From: Asparagopsis taxiformis
Lineage: Eukaryota > Rhodophyta > Florideophyceae > Bonnemaisoniales > Bonnemaisoniaceae
Direction: 5' to 3'
NCBI GenBank assembly: GCA_030407315.1
Contig: JALQPE010000278.1
Coordinates: 1 to 64,000, forward strand
DNA: 64,000 bases
Within the stretch, counting starts at the first letter, position 1; each line of letters starts with the position of its first letter. Position numbers and translations under genes: made by a program. Below are positions 9,024 to 17,854 of this stretch, one piece after another. The notes below the pieces were generated by a model. That model ran no database searches. It saw only the letters and a program-made list of their open reading frames with translations, and was not told where the DNA came from.

Positions 9024-12000
9024 TCAGTTAGCTGGCCAATATTTTCTACCATAGTCAGCAAATATCTCCTCATCAGCTTCAACGTCTCTGGTCAGAACGA
9101 CCTTGACAGCATGGGGATTCTTGATATTCGAAGCAAAGTCCGGTTTGTCTATGGCATCGCCTTGTCGAAACTCGGCTGACTGTGTTCGACTCACCTCGGT
9201 CGCTTTCTCCGTTCCGTCAATGACCCGACAATCATTGAGGTAGCTGGTACAATTATAGACCGCTGGAACGAGCCAGACCTTCCGAACAGGTGCACCCCTC
9301 CCTATGTACGTGGTTTCCAATTCCATGTTGTAGTCCTGGAACCTCTGTCCTGTGCACCCAAATCCTTCCGGGCCGTACATCACTGATCTCTGCGGTTCCG
9401 AGTCTCGAATCTTCGCATAGAAAATCGTCCCGTTGTACCAGCCAATGACCGTCCCCTTCTTCAGTTTCTTCGCCGCGAATACGCCAAACCCACCACCTCT
9501 TACCTCCGATTGCGAAACATAGACACCGTAGAATGCGGCATCAGCAGCCAGAATCGCGTCCGGGTCTATGCTCCAAAACGAGTGCATGTCCTCGGCCGGC
9601 CACTGGTCCATAGGCACCCCGCTCAATCTGTGAAGCATAGAACCGTCCTTCTTCATTGACGCAACGAACACAAGCAGATGGTTCGGCAATGCTGTCACAG
9701 CAGGTAAACCTTCTGGTGCATCTGAGATGTGCTTCTGACGAAGCCTTGGAGCTTTTCCTGTGACCGGTACCGACTCGTCCCCAAGAATACTCTCCACCTC
9801 ACGCTGCAAGATCCCCCCATATCGCCCGGCTTTCACCTCACTGACGAAAGCATGCAGTATCCACTCCTGCGATGCATCGTGGCACCTTTTTTCCTTCTCA
9901 CACCCAATGAACCGACGATACGTACCATCCCTCAACGTCATACACGCTATGGCTGTGCTGTATGTTCCCGAGAAGAAATCCATCACGATATCGTTCTGCT
10001 TCGAAAATCGTTCCAGAAGCTCACGAAGAGTGGTCAACGCCTTCTGCTCATGGCGCAGTCGGTTGTTCTGCCCATCGTATTGAGCTTCACCAGCCGACAA
10101 CCTCGGAACGTTGTCAATCGCGTTGGTGAACCCAGGGTGCCTCGATATGTCCGGATTGTGCAACCTGTAATCCACCATATCGTATGCAGCCATACCCTTC
10201 CCCCGCTTATACGCATGGATAACGAAATCGTGCATATTATGCAGTGTGCACGTTTTCGTCGATGGATTGGACGTAAAGCTGTGTGGTCGGCGAGATAGCA
10301 CGACTGGAACACTGTCCACAATCATCTTGCCAGGCTCGGCATTTCTGATTGCATCCATCCATGCCACGAGTTGGCGCACGCTGGAATAGATTAGAGCATG
10401 ACCGCCAGGCCGAAGAACTCGAACTATTTCACACGCAACACTCGCCAACTCTTCCGGCTCCAGAATATCGTACTCCGAGTTTTCTCTGCCGCCTTCCCGC
10501 CTCGTGTTGAATGGAGGATCAGTGAGCACAAGCTGAACACTGTCCTCCAACACGCCATCTTCCAGGAAACTAATTTTGTCCTCCACCTCTTTGGCTACAT
10601 CAGTGGCGTCACAATTCACAGTGTGAATGTAACGCCCCATCACAGCTTCCAGCTTGGTGACATATTCCGGCTTGGATTCCTTTCCGACGTCAACGAGCGG
10701 TGCTTCTGTAGGCGATACAGTGTCAACCTCCATAGCGTCATCCTCGGCCGCACCTTCTCTTGTTGCTGTTTCGCTAGCAACCGCCGCATTATCGTCCTCT
10801 CCACCACCGCGCTCCAGCCTAGCCTTCTTCCTCTGTGGCTCCAGACTATCCTCTTCTATATCCTCGCTGCCATTGTTTGGCACTGCTGCGGATATTTCCA
10901 TCTGCGCAGGTGCACCTTCAAGGATGCCAGGCTCGGGCGTATCCTCAAGACTGTGCAACTCATCCATGGTCAGAGGAAGCTTTCGTTGCTCTCGGGTTCG
11001 CAATAACCAAGCCTTCAGCCTCCTCTGACCATCCAGGGCATGAGACGTGTTCAACTTGGCTCGCATGAACGAGTTCAATCCGAACTTGTCAGGAGTGTCG
11101 AAAAGCAAGGCTCGAAGTCTCTGCATCAGCTGACCACGCTCGGCGAACACATTCACCTCAGTGACACATTGGCGTATCGACAGCAGGAAGGCGCTTGTCA
11201 ATGATCGCAGCCTTGCATCCACAGCCACTGGAAGGTCGGCACAGAACCCGTTTTCACTGTCTACAGTTTTCGGGACAATGGTCAGGTTTTTCCGATGCTC
11301 CTCGACCGCGCAGCCATCAGACCGATTCGGGAGTGACCTGAAGCAAAGGCTCGCAGGATCGAATACCATGAACGGCCAGCACATCGATTCAACATCCTCA
11401 TACCCCAACACTCTTGCCCCGGTATCCCACGCAGCTAACACACGGTCGACAACAAATCCAAGCTGGTTGGCTTGCGCACTGGATGTTGCAATTCCAACCA
11501 TTCCACCACCACCAATGGCCCCGGATGTGGCTCTGGCCCGCCTAGATGGCGCACTGCCCATCTCCTTACTGCGAATAGCCAAGATACACTGGCACATCAT
11601 AACCATCAGCCTCCTGAACCGCTTCTGGCTAGCCTGCAAAGAATCTTGCATGTCGGATGTAGCGCCGTCTAGAAAGTACCTGCTCGAAAGCAGTTCGCGG
11701 TTCAGTGGAGAGGACAATTCTCCGCGGGGTGTCTTGCCAAACATTTCGACGGCACGAGAACTAGTCACCCCCACCTGTTTCGGAAACTCAACCATCCTCG
11801 GAGAATCACCCATCTCTGCATTGAGTCCCCATGCATGACAAAACATTTGCCACAGACGCAAATCAATCGCACTCGAATCTTCTGCTCGGTGATACGGCCG
11901 AAGCACAGCCAGGATAGACATGCATGAGCTGTACTGCGGTTTACCACTCAGGCTTGAAGCAATTTGGCCGCTTGGATCGCAGGACTTGATCCAGCCCAAC

Positions 12001-12491
12001 ACATCGGCCATCCTCACAGACGAAATATGAGCGTACTTGTCCTTTCCTTTTTGGACCCAGTACTCGTCTCTGAGATCAACGGCGATCATCAGATACTCAA
12101 CAAACATCATGCGCCTTTGCAGGCCTGCAATGTCGTTGGATGTCGTCGCTCTCACACGGTCCAGCACAACAGCAGTACTGCTGTTGGTGTCCGCCACGAT
12201 AGACTCTTCTCGCATAGGAATCGTAACGCCAGGAGGAAAGACGCCCTTCTCCATTCCACGTACAATTGCCATGCAGCGGTGCGCTCCATCCAATATCTCC
12301 AGAACGCCTTCTCGAAACCTGCCAGTCACGGGATGAGCTGTGTCATAACCGCTGTTGCGAATGCTCTCCATGAGCGCTTCCACATGACTTGCATCAACAT
12401 CGCGAATCGATACGAATTTGCTGACTTGATTGGGGTCGATGAACACCCATCCGTCGTGCTTTTCACCGTGATTGTGGAACGTTCCTTCCAT
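9024..12491 (-). CDS. ParB-like domain, DNA amino-methyltransferase and SET domain fusion protein
   Basis: This uninterrupted frame encodes 1155 residues; I chose the ATG at 12491-12489 (MEGTFHNHG). Residues about 14-82 resemble ParB/sulfiredoxin-type domains, with the signature LDGAHRCMA. Residues about 530-610 are an acidic linker with a basic patch (QRKKARLER). Residues about 600-890 form a DNA methyltransferase: TDPPFN at about 657-662 is the catalytic motif of adenine-N6/cytosine-N4 enzymes, and VMDFFSGT with FIGCE about 180 residues later is the S-adenosylmethionine motif. This is the permuted order of the beta-type class. Residues about 987-1150 look like a SET domain: RGGGFGVFA, the cofactor region YNCTSYLND, and EEIFADYG near the end. 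The parts imply one protein that methylates DNA and possibly a histone or other protein lysine. Which base, which lysine and whether either domain is active are unknown. Confidence 0.88.
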   Translation of the reverse strand: MEGTFHNHGEKHDGWVFIDPNQVSKFVSIRDVDASHVEALMESIRNSGYDTAHPVTGRFREGVLEILDGAHRCMAIVRGMEKGVFPPGVTIPMREESIVADTNSSTAVVLDRVRATTSNDIAGLQRRMMFVEYLMIAVDLRDEYWVQKGKDKYAHISSVRMADVLGWIKSCDPSGQIASSLSGKPQYSSCMSILAVLRPYHRAEDSSAIDLRLWQMFCHAWGLNAEMGDSPRMVEFPKQVGVTSSRAVEMFGKTPRGELSSPLNRELLSSRYFLDGATSDMQDSLQASQKRFRRLMVMMCQCILAIRSKEMGSAPSRRARATSGAIGGGGMVGIATSSAQANQLGFVVDRVLAAWDTGARVLGYEDVESMCWPFMVFDPASLCFRSLPNRSDGCAVEEHRKNLTIVPKTVDSENGFCADLPVAVDARLRSLTSAFLLSIRQCVTEVNVFAERGQLMQRLRALLFDTPDKFGLNSFMRAKLNTSHALDGQRRLKAWLLRTREQRKLPLTMDELHSLEDTPEPGILEGAPAQMEISAAVPNNGSEDIEEDSLEPQRKKARLERGGGEDDNAAVASETATREGAAEDDAMEVDTVSPTEAPLVDVGKESKPEYVTKLEAVMGRYIHTVNCDATDVAKEVEDKISFLEDGVLEDSVQLVLTDPPFNTRREGGRENSEYDILEPEELASVACEIVRVLRPGGHALIYSSVRQLVAWMDAIRNAEPGKMIVDSVPVVLSRRPHSFTSNPSTKTCTLHNMHDFVIHAYKRGKGMAAYDMVDYRLHNPDISRHPGFTNAIDNVPRLSAGEAQYDGQNNRLRHEQKALTTLRELLERFSKQNDIVMDFFSGTYSTAIACMTLRDGTYRRFIGCEKEKRCHDASQEWILHAFVSEVKAGRYGGILQREVESILGDESVPVTGKAPRLRQKHISDAPEGLPAVTALPNHLLVFVASMKKDGSMLHRLSGVPMDQWPAEDMHSFWSIDPDAILAADAAFYGVYVSQSEVRGGGFGVFAAKKLKKGTVIGWYNGTIFYAKIRDSEPQRSVMYGPEGFGCTGQRFQDYNMELETTYIGRGAPVRKVWLVPAVYNCTSYLNDCRVIDGTEKATEVSRTQSAEFRQGDAIDKPDFASNIKNPHAVKVVLTRDVEADEEIFADYGRKYWPAN

Positions 12492-13004
12492 GGCGAACAA
12501 AGGTAGAGTTTTTAAGAAAGGGATAGTTGGTTGCTGCTTGACCAGGGTGGCGCAAAGCAGAAGTTGGTTGTTTAAAACAAAGTGTCAGCGAGTGGTAGCA
12601 CTTCGGTGGCTGTTTCCTTTCCACCCCTGTCCGAACCTTTACAAGATAACTACATCGACTGTTAGCTCAATAATCAATGTAATACTAAAGTAATACTCAA
12701 AATATTTTTCCATGCAATTTATTGGGCCCCGTAACATCTCTAAGCGTATCTTTGTAGTCCAATCGTATGCATCCGACATTCACTTCTAGAACGATTATTC
12801 ACATCAAATTTTATGCTGCAATCAGTTCATGGCAGACATCATCCACACTGACGTGTCAATTTTGTCAATTGTCCATTCTATTTCTACACCACCTAAACAT
12901 CTCTTCTGGACCTTTCCAATCCTCCTAGTATATACTACTCTTTAGCAGAAGGTAACGGTTAGGCTTTCACTAATACAACAATTCTATCCCATAGCTATCC
13001 CAAC
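12492..13004. promoter_or_regulatory. Shared promoter region between divergent genes
   Basis: The methyltransferase-SET gene (leftward) and the 453-residue gene (rightward) start 513 bp apart, so they probably share this control region. It is AT-rich with GTATATAC near 12930 as a possible TATA element for the rightward gene. I see no hairpin repeats here. Confidence 0.45.
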
Positions 13005-14366
13005 ATGCTTCCTCTCGCTCCAAACGACGTTATAGAAGTTCAATGGGAACTTCGGCCGTTTGGGAGGAAACGAAAAATTGTGTGGTGGTCTGCAATCGTC
13101 AAGGAAATTACTCAGGTCAAGACCGAAACAGACCCATTCCTCCATGCATTGCTCGAATACAAAGCTGAATATGGTTTCGACTCTACCCTTTCTCAAGTCA
13201 AGATTTCAGATCGTAACGAGCTCGTCGACAAGGATTCCGGAAGGGTTCTCCCGTGGCGAAGTGGTGAGCTTCGCAGTATGGACTCACCTGCATCCCCAGC
13301 AGAGAGAGACCCGGACTACGGCATTGACCACACTCGCCACCGCCACCGCGGCATCCTTCAAGATTGCACTGCGGATCAAATGAAGAAGACCATAGCAGAA
13401 ATGCTGGCAAGATTGGAAAAGCTGGAGTCAGCTGCCAAACATCCTCTTCCCCCTCCATTCGATTCCAACAGCTCCATGACCTCCTCTGCTCTGACTGTAT
13501 GTAGCATTCTGTTTCAGAAGCTTGGTGTGTACACGGACAAGCCCCTCTCCCTCCGGATGACAAAATCCGAGCACTCCAGGGGAATGCGACAAACATCGCA
13601 AGAAGAAATCAGAGTACAGGCTGACTGCTCCCTTGCTCAATTCCGCACTATTGCCATTCAATGCAAGGCGAAAGAGAATCGTGATGTTCTCTTCCTGCCG
13701 TCCTTTGAGGACATCACCTTTCCCTCTGGAAATGAGTCGGATCTTTCCATCATTTTCCCCACCTTTCAGGCACTATGTGACTCCATAGGTACCTCGCAAC
13801 ACGGGTTCCAGAAAATATTGGTGAAGAGCAGGGCGGAACGCGATGGAGGCAGCTCATCGATTGTCCGAATTTTAGGAAATCTAGTCGACGTTGACTGCTC
13901 TCATGATGCTCCTTCTTCCGCATTTCTCGTCGGCTCATCTGCTTACGTCCTGTCCAGCCCAGACCAACGTATGACAGTTCTTTGCAGAGACTCCTACGAG
14001 TTTGACCATGTCAACAATACATTTTTACATCCCCTATGTCTTAGCCAACTATCACAGTCTAGCATCGTGGACTCTTTCCACCTACGTGATAAGGCTACTG
14101 TTACTTATGGAGCAACGTTTTCGTTACTGTGGAGACGTATTCAGCGCCGAGCTTGTTACAGCACTTTCCAGCCTCTATCAACCGCAGAGACGTTTGGTAC
14201 ACTACATCTACGCTTACCTTGCTGTATTTTCAGTGGTACTACTATATGCCAGGAGCTTGAAGACATTGGCTATGAGGCTATCTCTCGTCTTGGCTTCAAT
14301 GCGGATTCAGACACTACCCACCCACCCTCTCCTCCACCTGCCACCTGCAGTCCGGAGCAAAAATGA
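13005..14366 (+). CDS. Unrecognised 453-residue protein with a possible SH3/Tudor-like N-terminus
   Basis: The ATG at 13005 opens an uninterrupted frame to the stop at 14366. Residues 1-85 are rich in beta-type sequence with several Trp (VQWELRPF, IVWWSAIVK, VLPWR), loosely like small chromatin-reader barrels; this resemblance is weak. Residues about 124-144 form a short coiled coil (MKKTIAEMLARLEKLES). The remainder matches nothing I know and ends in a Pro-rich tail. It is divergent from the methyltransferase-SET gene and convergent with the 508-residue gene, with only 275 bp between stops. That arrangement suggests, but does not prove, that the three were acquired or maintained together. 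No catalytic motif is visible. Confidence 0.6.
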   Translation: MLPLAPNDVIEVQWELRPFGRKRKIVWWSAIVKEITQVKTETDPFLHALLEYKAEYGFDSTLSQVKISDRNELVDKDSGRVLPWRSGELRSMDSPASPAERDPDYGIDHTRHRHRGILQDCTADQMKKTIAEMLARLEKLESAAKHPLPPPFDSNSSMTSSALTVCSILFQKLGVYTDKPLSLRMTKSEHSRGMRQTSQEEIRVQADCSLAQFRTIAIQCKAKENRDVLFLPSFEDITFPSGNESDLSIIFPTFQALCDSIGTSQHGFQKILVKSRAERDGGSSSIVRILGNLVDVDCSHDAPSSAFLVGSSAYVLSSPDQRMTVLCRDSYEFDHVNNTFLHPLCLSQLSQSSIVDSFHLRDKATVTYGATFSLLWRRIQRRACYSTFQPLSTAETFGTLHLRLPCCIFSGTTICQELEDIGYEAISRLGFNADSDTTHPPSPPPATCSPEQK

Positions 14367-14641
14367 TAAAGCACACCTATCCGTAGTTATCCTGTTCCTG
14401 GGTATTCCATTCTAGAGCTCCTGTGGCCATCAATTTCTAGTAAAGACGGATACCCTCGCCCCTTCCTACTTCGACTATTCCACTACCTGTCTCTGCGCTG
14501 TTCCTTCGACTTGACACTATCGTCTGACTGGTTTCCTGATGTCTCGCACCTATCTACTTCCATCTATTACAAAATTCACCTCAACAGAAATTTTATTTCT
14601 TCATTCTTCGTCTACTACACCGAAACTGGTTTCATCCGATA

Positions 14642-16168
14642 CTACTCCCCTTCATTCTCGATTTCATCATCGACGAATACCTTCACATATTCTGCATCTC
14701 CTCCGTCCTCTTCCATAGACCTGAAGCTCTCCTCCAGCACTGATTCCCCCCCATCGTCTACGTTCAGTTCTTCATATCTATCACGCGATATAGTCAAAAC
14801 CTCCTCATTCATGAACCGACTACTCACCCGCTCCCCGGGAAGAAGCAGTTTCACTGCTTCATTGATTTCCCGGATTTGCGCTCCTTCCACCTCTGTTCCA
14901 CTTTGAAATTTCAAAATCGTTCGGAACCCGTATGCAAGTATGTAGATGAATTGCAAGGAGTATTCTGAACGTCGCAGGAACATGTTCTTATCAGAACATT
15001 GCGTGTAGGCGACTGCAAAGTTCAGTGCAACCTCTACTAAATTGATCCTCCTAGTCAAAAACCTCTTGTCCGGTTCTCCAATTATTTGAACTTCGTACTC
15101 GACTTTGAATAGCATTTCTTTTCGCACTGCAATGAAGTCGCGAAGAATCTTCATATTCTTGTCATCCATTGCTGCACGCTCCGCTGCATTCATTTTCCTC
15201 TGCGCCGAGTACAGACTTGGAACTGACTCAATGTCCAGCCCACCGTCGTGCAAATGATGCTCCATTCGGACTGAACCTTGAAACCCACTGTATAGAACGA
15301 ATCCAAGATCTCGGATGAACCGGTTTCGCACATGATCTCTGGACTTGTTCATAAACCCGGTCACTGCTGTGAGTGCCGATTTCGTCACAGTGATGCCTAC
15401 CTCCTTTCTGTGCAACGGCCCATTGTCTCCAACCTTTCTTCGCTTCTGCTTTCGAGCGGCCCCATCACTTCCCTCGGACGTCCCATGCATTCCATCCATG
15501 CGAGCAGAGTCCGTTCCGCGAATTGTCTCCTCAATGGTCCCGGTAGTCACATACCCCCGCGCCCTCCACCGTTCGATACCTTCCGACGTTCCATTGGAGC
15601 TGGAACGGTCTCCTCCCTCTCTGAAAGAATTGTTTTGACACGTATTCTTGATTAAAGAGGTCACAACTTGGCAGCGCAATTCAATGTGGTTCCGGCCGGC
15701 AAGCGTCCTATTGAACACATCCTTTCGCTCATTGCTCTGCCTGGCGAACATCAGCGTATTGATTAGCTGGCATCCGTTGAAATGCCTATCCCTCTTATCC
15801 ACCATTGCCTTCGTGTACGTTGGAACAACAGCACACAGCACAGCACACACCATTTCGAACGTGAACGATTTCTCCGCATCCTGCGCAATGCGGAGACGTT
15901 CCCTGTCCTTCTCGGAGGCGATCTTCTTCGGATGTCCTTGTCCCTGGCTCAGAAGCCCATCGACGATGCTCTTGACCTCCTGCATATCGGTGTTTAGCAT
16001 GGAGACAGTCTTGGCGACATTTCCGAGAGTCTCGCGTAATTGAATGGTGCTCTTCTCGACGGCATCCATTTTATCACTCAGGGCTTTCAACTCTGCAGTG
16101 ATGTTCGAAAAGCCCTCACGCGTTATTTCGGAAAATGCGGCGATGCTTACGGAGGTTTCGGGATTCAT
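14642..16168 (-). CDS. Unrecognised 508-residue protein with an N-terminal coiled coil
   Basis: I start at the ATG at 16168-16166 (MNPETSV); an in-frame GTG lies 18 codons upstream. Residues about 15-75 have a heptad pattern (ITAELKALSDKMDAVEKST) and should form a coiled coil. A segment with FEMVCAVLCAVVPTYTKAM follows, then a Ser/Gly-rich linker with a basic patch (RKQKRRK), a second folded half, and a very acidic C-terminus. No known enzymatic motif or transposase catalytic triad is evident. The 5' half of this gene, its upstream region and an array of CAGACAGT hairpins are duplicated at 21184-22727, so the gene probably belongs to a mobile unit whose one end is CACTACGGTGTTG at 17058-17070. 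It could be an accessory or DNA-binding protein of that element. Confidence 0.62.
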   Translation of the reverse strand: MNPETSVSIAAFSEITREGFSNITAELKALSDKMDAVEKSTIQLRETLGNVAKTVSMLNTDMQEVKSIVDGLLSQGQGHPKKIASEKDRERLRIAQDAEKSFTFEMVCAVLCAVVPTYTKAMVDKRDRHFNGCQLINTLMFARQSNERKDVFNRTLAGRNHIELRCQVVTSLIKNTCQNNSFREGGDRSSSNGTSEGIERWRARGYVTTGTIEETIRGTDSARMDGMHGTSEGSDGAARKQKRRKVGDNGPLHRKEVGITVTKSALTAVTGFMNKSRDHVRNRFIRDLGFVLYSGFQGSVRMEHHLHDGGLDIESVPSLYSAQRKMNAAERAAMDDKNMKILRDFIAVRKEMLFKVEYEVQIIGEPDKRFLTRRINLVEVALNFAVAYTQCSDKNMFLRRSEYSLQFIYILAYGFRTILKFQSGTEVEGAQIREINEAVKLLLPGERVSSRFMNEEVLTISRDRYEELNVDDGGESVLEESFRSMEEDGGDAEYVKVFVDDEIENEGE

Positions 16169-17070
16169 CTTGACCTTGCAATTGGAGTTTGCTAAAAGGA
16201 GAATTGCTTTGAAGGATGTCACGCTTAGTACAGCAGTGTTGTAGCAAATATCATTTCAGTGGATGCATCCATCCTGGTCTACTCTACATAATAATAATGC
16301 TTCCCAGTGCTCCGTAACGGTTATTTTTCATAATTTAGTGGTGGATGGTGCGTATTCTTTCCTTTGCCACCACCCACGTCCTGTGCATACCACACCTCGC
16401 TACCAGACTGACGTCTCCTACTAGACACTTTCAATGCAAAGATAGATAGGTATAATTTGAAATGCTAAACTCAACATATTATAGCTACTCTGTACATTCT
16501 CTCCTTACGGTGAGACAAACCAGATATGTTCTGTTCTCCCAATCTTCCTTTCTCCAACGTCCTATTCAGCATCTAGCTTCCCCGCACCCAACTATCTGTA
16601 AAGCACCATCACAATTAATATAGTCGTATACCACACACCATTCCAATATTTACCTTCACACCAACACTATGCTCCATATTTCCTCTAAGTCCACTCCACC
16701 AGACAGTGTTGTCAAACAATGCACGGTACTACCCGCAGACAATACAATTTGCTATCTACACTACTGTCTACAGATTTCCCCAGACAGTGCAGTAATACAG
16801 TACAATGTATTGTCTCAGACAGTAAAATGTACTGTCTGCACATACTGTCTGGCGGCAACACTTCCGGACAGTAAAATTTACTGTTCTGGACAGTAAATTT
16901 TACTGTTTTTGGTACTGTCCAGATTTCGTGCCAGTTTACTGCTGCAGCAGTATTCTGAAATTTCCAGACAGTAAATTTTACTGTCTCCGCGCACTGTCTT
17001 GGCCAGACAGTAATTTTTACTGTCTCAGACAGTAAATTTACTGTCTGTTTTCATTCTCAACACCGTAGTG
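15540..17070. repeat. Direct repeat copy A (1.53 kb)
   Basis: It starts at CCGGTAGTCACATACC and ends at CAACACCGTAGTG, and is repeated in the same orientation at 21184-22727 with a few percent difference. It covers the 5' part of the 508-residue gene, its upstream region and the CAGACAGT hairpin array. Confidence 0.9.
16700..17070. repeat. CAGACAGT hairpin array, copy A, ending in CACTACGGTGTTG
   Basis: The array contains many hairpins of the form CAGACAGTAAA..TTTACTGTCTG. On the minus strand it begins CACTACGGTGTTG, a terminus shared with copies at 22727 and 55228. CACTA-type DNA transposons have termini starting CACTA and subterminal repeat arrays, so this is the best guess. The flanking sequence to the right is Gypsy protease coding sequence. 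Confidence 0.75.
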
Positions 17071-17762
17071 ATGCCTTTGGGCAAGACCTGTAGGCGGGTG
17101 CCGGCGTTGTGCACCTGCACACTGAAGGGAAAGTTCCTTTTGACCTGCGTTTCGCCATTGGATAGACGCAGCAACTTCTGTCCGTAGAGGTTGGTCGCGG
17201 GTATCGTAATGCAGCGTCCGTCAGCGCCCGTGGTGACTTCGATAGCTCGCGTCGCGTGCGGCGGAATCGACGTGCGACGCGCAACGCGGATTGGCACGAA
17301 ATCTGTTGGTCGGGTAGCCTTGGGGGTCGGTGCGCGGCGCGGTTTCGTCGGCGTGCGCGGGAGCATCGGAACATAGTCTCCATAGCGGGTTCGCAGCGCG
17401 CGCTGCGGACCAGTATAGATCATTCGAACCACACGGTTGATGAAGTCCGCTCCCAGAATGCAAGGGACGGATAAGCGCGGCATCACCAGGAAAGTTTGGA
17501 GGTGCGCGCAGGCACCTAGAAGAACGCTAAGTCGAAGTGACGCGTTCGGCGCGAGGCGTCTTCCGTTCGCGTCGATAATCGCGAAGCGCAGCGTCGGCGG
17601 CGTAGCGTGGTACTTCCAATCAGCACCTAATACGTTCTCGCGAATGAGGCTCGGGCCCGCGCCGGTATCAAGCACAGCGGTCACCGCGGTGGCCGTGCGT
17701 AAATTATATCCGACGCGAATCTCGAGTTTGTAGTTCGCGGTAGGGGTCTGAAACAGGAACAC
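17025..17762 (-). CDS. Gypsy aspartic protease fragment
   Basis: The retropepsin active-site motif VLDTGAGPSLI lies near the start, and a second conserved LGADFINR segment follows about 75 residues later. The protein is a retroelement maturation protease. Its last residues, from about position 17070 down, are encoded by the inserted hairpin repeat and are not native. The natural continuation into reverse transcriptase is missing. Confidence 0.75.
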   Translation of the reverse strand: MFLFQTPTANYKLEIRVGYNLRTATAVTAVLDTGAGPSLIRENVLGADWKYHATPPTLRFAIIDANGRRLAPNASLRLSVLLGACAHLQTFLVMPRLSVPCILGADFINRVVRMIYTGPQRALRTRYGDYVPMLPRTPTKPRRAPTPKATRPTDFVPIRVARRTSIPPHATRAIEVTTGADGRCITIPATNLYGQKLLRLSNGETQVKRNFPFSVQVHNAGTRLQVLPKGITTVLRMKTDSKFTV

Positions 17763-17854
17763 TGTTTCGGGTGGTAACGGAGGCGGTTTTTCGCGCGGCG
17801 GTTGCGTCGTTGCGCGTCGCGTGTCCGTTGAGTGCAGAGGAGTCGGCCCACCCG

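Noticed and set aside
1..16222. Bacterial or phage contamination as the source of the ParB and methyltransferase genes
   Set aside because: The genes carry a SET domain and long low-complexity linkers, are interleaved with repeats, and are contiguous with intron-containing and LTR-rich fungal sequence.
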